Assembly (NCBI RefSeq): GCF_018812025.1
Contig: NC_063058.1
Location: 15,588,797 to 15,652,796 of the forward strand
Source of the DNA: Megalobrama amblycephala
Taxonomy: Eukaryota > Chordata > Actinopteri > Cypriniformes > Xenocyprididae
Reading direction: 5' to 3'
Length of the DNA stretch: 64,000 bases
A program made the position numbers and the translations under genes. A model generated the notes under the pieces. It had not been told where the DNA came from. It worked only from the letters and a program-made list of their open reading frames with translations, and did not search any database. This document shows positions 60,103 through 64,000 of the stretch, piece by piece (position 1 is the stretch's first letter; every line of letters begins with the position of its first letter).

Positions 60103-61480
60103 CACTGCGTTCCAAATTATTATGCAAGTGACATATCAGTAAGATTTCAGTACAATAAATATTCAGATTTTAGTTTTTGTAAGAAAATGTTTGTTTGTTT
60201 ATTTATCCATGTCTTTTTAGATAACTGGTATCAATCTCAGACAAAATAATTTGCCAGGTCTATGGAAACCCTACTTAGAGGTCGTTCCACATTATTAAGC
60301 AAGTCATAGTTCTCATGCAATATGGGGACGAAGAAAGATCTTTCTGAAGATGAAAAGCATGAAATGGTGTAATGTTGTGCAAAAGGCATGAAAACAACTA
60401 ATATTGTGTGAAACTGAGTGGAGATTATTGAATTATCATAAGATTTGTGAGTGTTTTAGAGCACAGCAGAACTCGGTCAGATAAAGGCTTATTAATGAAA
60501 GTTCCTGTCAAAAAAATTAATTGTATTAAAAGGGCAGCTATAAAAAAAGCCAGTGTTGAGCAGCAAACAGGTATTTGAAGCTGCTGGTGTCTCTGGAGTC
60601 TCAAGAAGCTCTCCATGCAGGCTGGCAGTTGTGCGTAAAGATGCATTTCAGCCACCACTAACCAAAGCTCACAAAGAGAAACATTTACAGTGGGTGTAGA
60701 AATACATTTTAAAACAGTTTCATTGCTGTGGTGTTTTTTTGCAGCATGGGATAGTGCATAGTGCATTGTACAATAGTGCATTCTACTATGCACTATCCAC
60801 CTTTTTATACCATAGCTGAAAATGGCCAGATATGAACTCCACATATCTTGCAAAAGTCATTTTAATACCCTTCATCTCTTTTTCCCAATATTCCAGCCCA
60901 AATCATCACCCACCAGCTCCTTGCTGACGTCGCAGTCTTGTTGGAACGTGGTGGCCATTCACCAATCATGCAGAAATCCATCCATTTAGACCATCCATTG
61001 TAGTACAGCATTAGTCAGTGAATAAAACTATTTTCATCTTCATGTATTTCTTAACCCACTGTAAATGTTTCTCTTTGTGAGCTTTGGTTTGGAGTGGCTG
61101 AAATGCATCTTAACGCACAACTGCCAGCCTGCATGGAGAGCTTCTTGAGACTCCAGAGACACCAGGAGCTTCAAATACCTGTTTGCTGCTCAGCACTGGC
61201 TTTTTTATAGCTGCCCTTTTAATAAGATTAATTTTTTTGACAGTAACTTTTCTTAATAAGCCTTTATCTGACCGAATTCTGCTGTGTTCTAAATCACTAC
61301 AAATCTTATGATAATTCAATAATCTCCATTCAGTTTCACACAATATTAGTTGTTTTCATGCCTTTTGCACAACATTGCACCATTTCATGCTTTTCATCTT
61401 CAGAAAGATCTTTCTTCCTTCCCATATTGCATGAGAACTGTGAATAATGTGGAACGACCTCTAAGTAGGGTTTTGCAGTA
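60103..61480 (-). pseudogene. Tc1/mariner-like transposon relic in fold-back form
   Basis: The left end CACTGCGTTCCAAATTATTA follows a TA and resembles a Tc1/mariner terminus. Two arms are inverted copies: 60248-60700 (plus reading) and 61054-61480 (minus reading). Each arm carries the N-terminal part of a Tc1-like transposase, with broken frames: plus reading starts MGTKKDLSEDEKHEMV and then meets stops; the minus arm preserves GLLRKVTVKKINLIKRA and FEAPGVSGVSRSS. Between the arms the minus strand continues into the catalytic region with words like GHHVPTRLRRQQG and KELVG, interrupted by stops. The element cannot encode a working enzyme. The right terminus is eroded. Confidence 0.75.
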
Positions 61481-61489
61481 AAGATTGAG

Positions 61490-62205
61490 TACACTGCAAT
61501 TAAAGTCAGTTAAATCATTGATGCAACTTAAAACAATTACATTTTCTGAACTAGGAGTTTAGTTTTATAGAGTAAACCATTATACTTAAATTATTATTTT
61601 TAAGTTTACTGAGCGACATAAAGTGACGTCATCCATGTCACATCGTTTCTCTAACCGACGTTATCAGATGAATCCATTCAACATTAAACTGAGTTGCAGC
61701 AGATTTCAAGTTCCCAGCATGCTTTGCATTACACTGTGTAAGTAGAATAAATGTTAATAAAAAAAATAAAGGGTTATTTTGTGTGTTTTTGAGCATGCTA
61801 ATGTGCCTTTGCTAACTAACACTTAAGCATAAAGATTAGGTGCTAGTTTATTCAATATTTCAATTAAATTGTAATTAGCAAGTTAGTACAAAATACATTT
61901 TTTAAGTTCTACTAAAATCATTTTTGAGTTGTTCACTTAAATGTTTTGAGTATTTTGAACTTATCGGATTTTACACCTACTGCATCAAAATAAGTGAAAA
62001 ATGAGAAACATTATGTATGGTAAACAATAGTTTTAAGTACAGTGGACTTAAACATTAAATAAAATAAAAATGAAAATTTTTCAGTTTTACTTAATTGTTA
62101 TATAAAATTTTTGTTTACTTAAATTTGAGTTGCTTACATTTTTTTTAGGTAATTGGTGTCTACAAAAATTGAGTATTCTCAACTTATCGGGTTTTACAGT
62201 GTAGC
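61490..62205. mobile_element. Possible repeat ending TTTTACAGTGTA
   Basis: The right end CTTATCGGGTTTTACAGTGT is a motif seen in fish hAT-like repeats; a similar phrase ACTTATCGGATTTTACAC occurs inside near 61960. The left end TACACTGCAATT is a weak partner. The boundaries are uncertain. Confidence 0.35.
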
Positions 62206-62332
62206 TCAGGTCCATTAAATAACATTAACAGATACATCTTTTTAAAATGTTGCAATTATCATTAACTATGATTAATAAATACTTGATGTACTTTTCATTC
62301 TAACTATAATATTATTAAAACTTTAAAGGTGC

Positions 62333-63739
62333 CCTAGAACTTTTTTTAAAAAGATGTAATATAAGTCTAAGGTGTCCCCTGAATGTGTCTATGAAGTTTC
62401 AGCTCAAAATACCCTATAGATTTTTTCTAATTCATTTTTTTAACTGCCTATTTTGGGGCATAATTAGAAATGAGCCGATTCAGGGTGTGTGGCCCCACAG
62501 TCCCTTTAAGACAAGTCATTTCACTCGGCGGCCATCTTTGAAACGCCTCTCGGGCATCCTGGGCATCATGCAGCTCCTATCTCTTTGAATAGGGAAACAT
62601 CAGATTCTCCAAAACTGTTCGTCAACCTTACGATTAAATTTCATATTTGAAATCACCAATGATATCTAACAACAACCGACTCATAAATATAGTTTCTAAA
62701 CGCTCGAATCATGACAAAAAACCTGTATTTTTTTCAGGCTGGATCAAGCTAATGCGCATGCGCAGACCTAAATGCGCGTCTCTTCGGGGGCGCGAGTCTG
62801 ACTGTTTCTATAGAAACCGGTGATTCTAACGGCAGCTGAAGTGACGCGATGACTTTACCAGTCGGCGATTAGCTCTTTGCTTTAGAAGGCGGGACTTATT
62901 CCGCCATATTGCGCGTTACACTTTCTCCCATTCAAAACAATACGAGTGACACGTCTTGTGTTATTCTATAGTCTTTGGTGGCCCTTTAAATCTGGTGCTC
63001 CACGCGCCAAGAGCTCGCGCTTGCCTTAAACAACATAAAAAAAGTTCAAACAGCTAATATTACCCTCAAAATGGATCTTTACAAAGTGTTCATCATGCAG
63101 CATGTCTAATCGTGTAAGTACAGTGTTTATTTTGATGTTTACATTTGATTCTGAATGAGTTTGAGGCTATGCTCCGTGGCTAACGGCTAATGCTACACTG
63201 TTGGAGAGATTTCTAAAGAATGAAGTTGTGTTTATGAATTATACAGACTGCAAGTGTTTAAAAATGAAAATAGCGACATCTCTTGTCTCCGTGAATACAG
63301 TAAGAAACGAAGGTAACTTTAACCACATTTAACAGTACATTAGCAACATGTTAACGAAACATTTAGAAAGACAATTTACAAATATCACTAATAATATCAT
63401 GTTATCATGAATCATGTCAGTTATAATCGCTCCATCTGCCATTTTTCGCTATTGTTCTTGCTTGCTTACCTAGTCTGATGATTCAGCTGTGCACAGATCC
63501 AGACGATCTGCCCTTGTCTAATGCCTTTCATAATGTTGGGAACATGGGCTGGCATATGCAAATATTGGGGGCGTACACCCCGACTGTTACGTAACAGTCG
63601 GTGTTATGTTGAGATTCGCCTGTTCTTCGGAGGTCTTTTAAACAAATGAGGAAACACTGTATGTCTTTTCCATGTACTGAACTCTTGTTATTTAACTATG
63701 CCGAGGTAAATTAAATTTTTGAATCTAGGGCACCTTTAA
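62333..63739 (+). mobile_element. TTAA element A5 (AGGTGCC family) with about 490 bp inserted
   Basis: TTAA at 62333-62336 and 63736-63739; 1407 bp, compared with 918-973 bp for the other copies. The ends are AGGTGCCCTAGAAC and TCTAGGGCACCT. The extra segment (about 62497-62990) starts near ACAGTCCCTTTAAGACAAG and ends near TATAGTCTTTGGTG; the rest is collinear with A3. It sits inside another repeat whose words TAACATTAACAGATAC (left) and AATGGAACCTTATTGTAAAG (right) flank it. Confidence 0.85.
62497..62990. mobile_element. Insertion inside element A5
   Basis: It interrupts the GGCCCCTTTAAAT block that is continuous in A3 (near 40890). It includes CACTCGGCGGCCATCTTTGA and TGCGCATGCGCAGACC. 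No target duplication or inverted ends are clear to me, so it could be an insertion or an older long form of the element. Confidence 0.5.
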
Positions 63740-63748
63740 TATTATTGT

Positions 63749-63967
63749 CGAGGTTCCTGTCCTCCTCACATGGATGGAGAAACACCTGTTATTAATAAAT
63801 GGAACCTTATTGTAAAGTGTTACTATTTTTTGTTACTGATGTTTGACTTTAGAAATGTGTTTGTACTTCATTTGAAGTGAAGACTGTAGAAAACTCATCT
63901 TGCCAAAGATGTCTCAAGAGGTCTCAACCTGCGAGGTTCCTGTCTTCCTCACATGGATGGAGAAACA
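63749..63967. repeat. 36-bp direct repeat, two copies 183 bp apart
   Basis: The 36-bp block beginning CGAGGTTCCTGTC and ending CACATGGATGGAGAAACA occurs at 63749-63784 and 63932-63967 with one C/T difference. It may be the edge of a tandem array that continues beyond the window. Confidence 0.8.
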
Positions 63968-64000
63968 GTTCATTTCCACCCAAACAGAAACTTTGGCTCA

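Noticed and set aside
60425..60853. 142-aa minus-strand frame
   Set aside because: Antisense to the inverted transposase arm of the Tc1/mariner relic; not a gene.

Overview
This window looks like vertebrate nuclear DNA, most likely from a teleost and probably a cyprinid relative of zebrafish, carp or goldfish. The repeats are of the kind that crowd cyprinid genomes: TTAA-flanked DNA elements ending in an ATAGTTCACCC motif, hAT-type miniature elements with 8-bp target duplications, a Tc1/mariner relic, and GATA/GACA and CA microsatellites. The one gene I can support has GT/AG introns and encodes a vertebrate protein. The species is an inference from repeat recognition; I could not run a search.

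The gene is the 5' part of akap13 (A-kinase anchoring protein 13, AKAP-Lbc) on the minus strand. It reads from right to left. The ATG exon (20152-20195) encodes 11 residues. Three further coding exons follow at 12396-12549, 7845-8153 and 1723-1906. All junctions carry GT/AG sites and the reading phases join exactly, giving 226 codons plus 2 nt with no stop. These exons encode the N-terminal ankyrin-like region. The rest of the gene, including the RhoGEF DH-PH domains, must lie beyond position 1. At least one non-coding 5' exon must lie to the right of 20195; the best visible candidate ends at a strong splice donor at 48588.

Everything else is intron or upstream sequence dominated by repeats. 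Left part (1-12 kb): repeat-element fragments, a three-level nested insertion (about 5.03-6.03 kb), one full TTAA element (6610-7534) and a GATA/GACA minisatellite (8.23-9.9 kb) that begins about 75 bp upstream of an akap13 splice acceptor. Middle (13-19 kb): two long tandem arrays with units of about 180-220 bp and about 80 bp. From 20.7 to 48 kb: a series of hAT-like and TTAA elements, many nested, including a near-perfect 729-bp palindrome at 38391-39119. From 49.37 to 50.66 kb: an almost pure (TATC)n array. From 52.9 to 63.7 kb: more nested TTAA and hAT elements and a fold-back Tc1/mariner relic (60.1-61.48 kb).

I found no prokaryotic-type system, no CRISPR array, no credible structural RNA gene beyond two tRNA-like SINE heads, and no second protein gene. 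Most open frames here are chance frames or translated microsatellites. The most interesting material is structural: palindromic elements, recent families of TTAA elements, and large tandem arrays next to or inside akap13 exons and introns.
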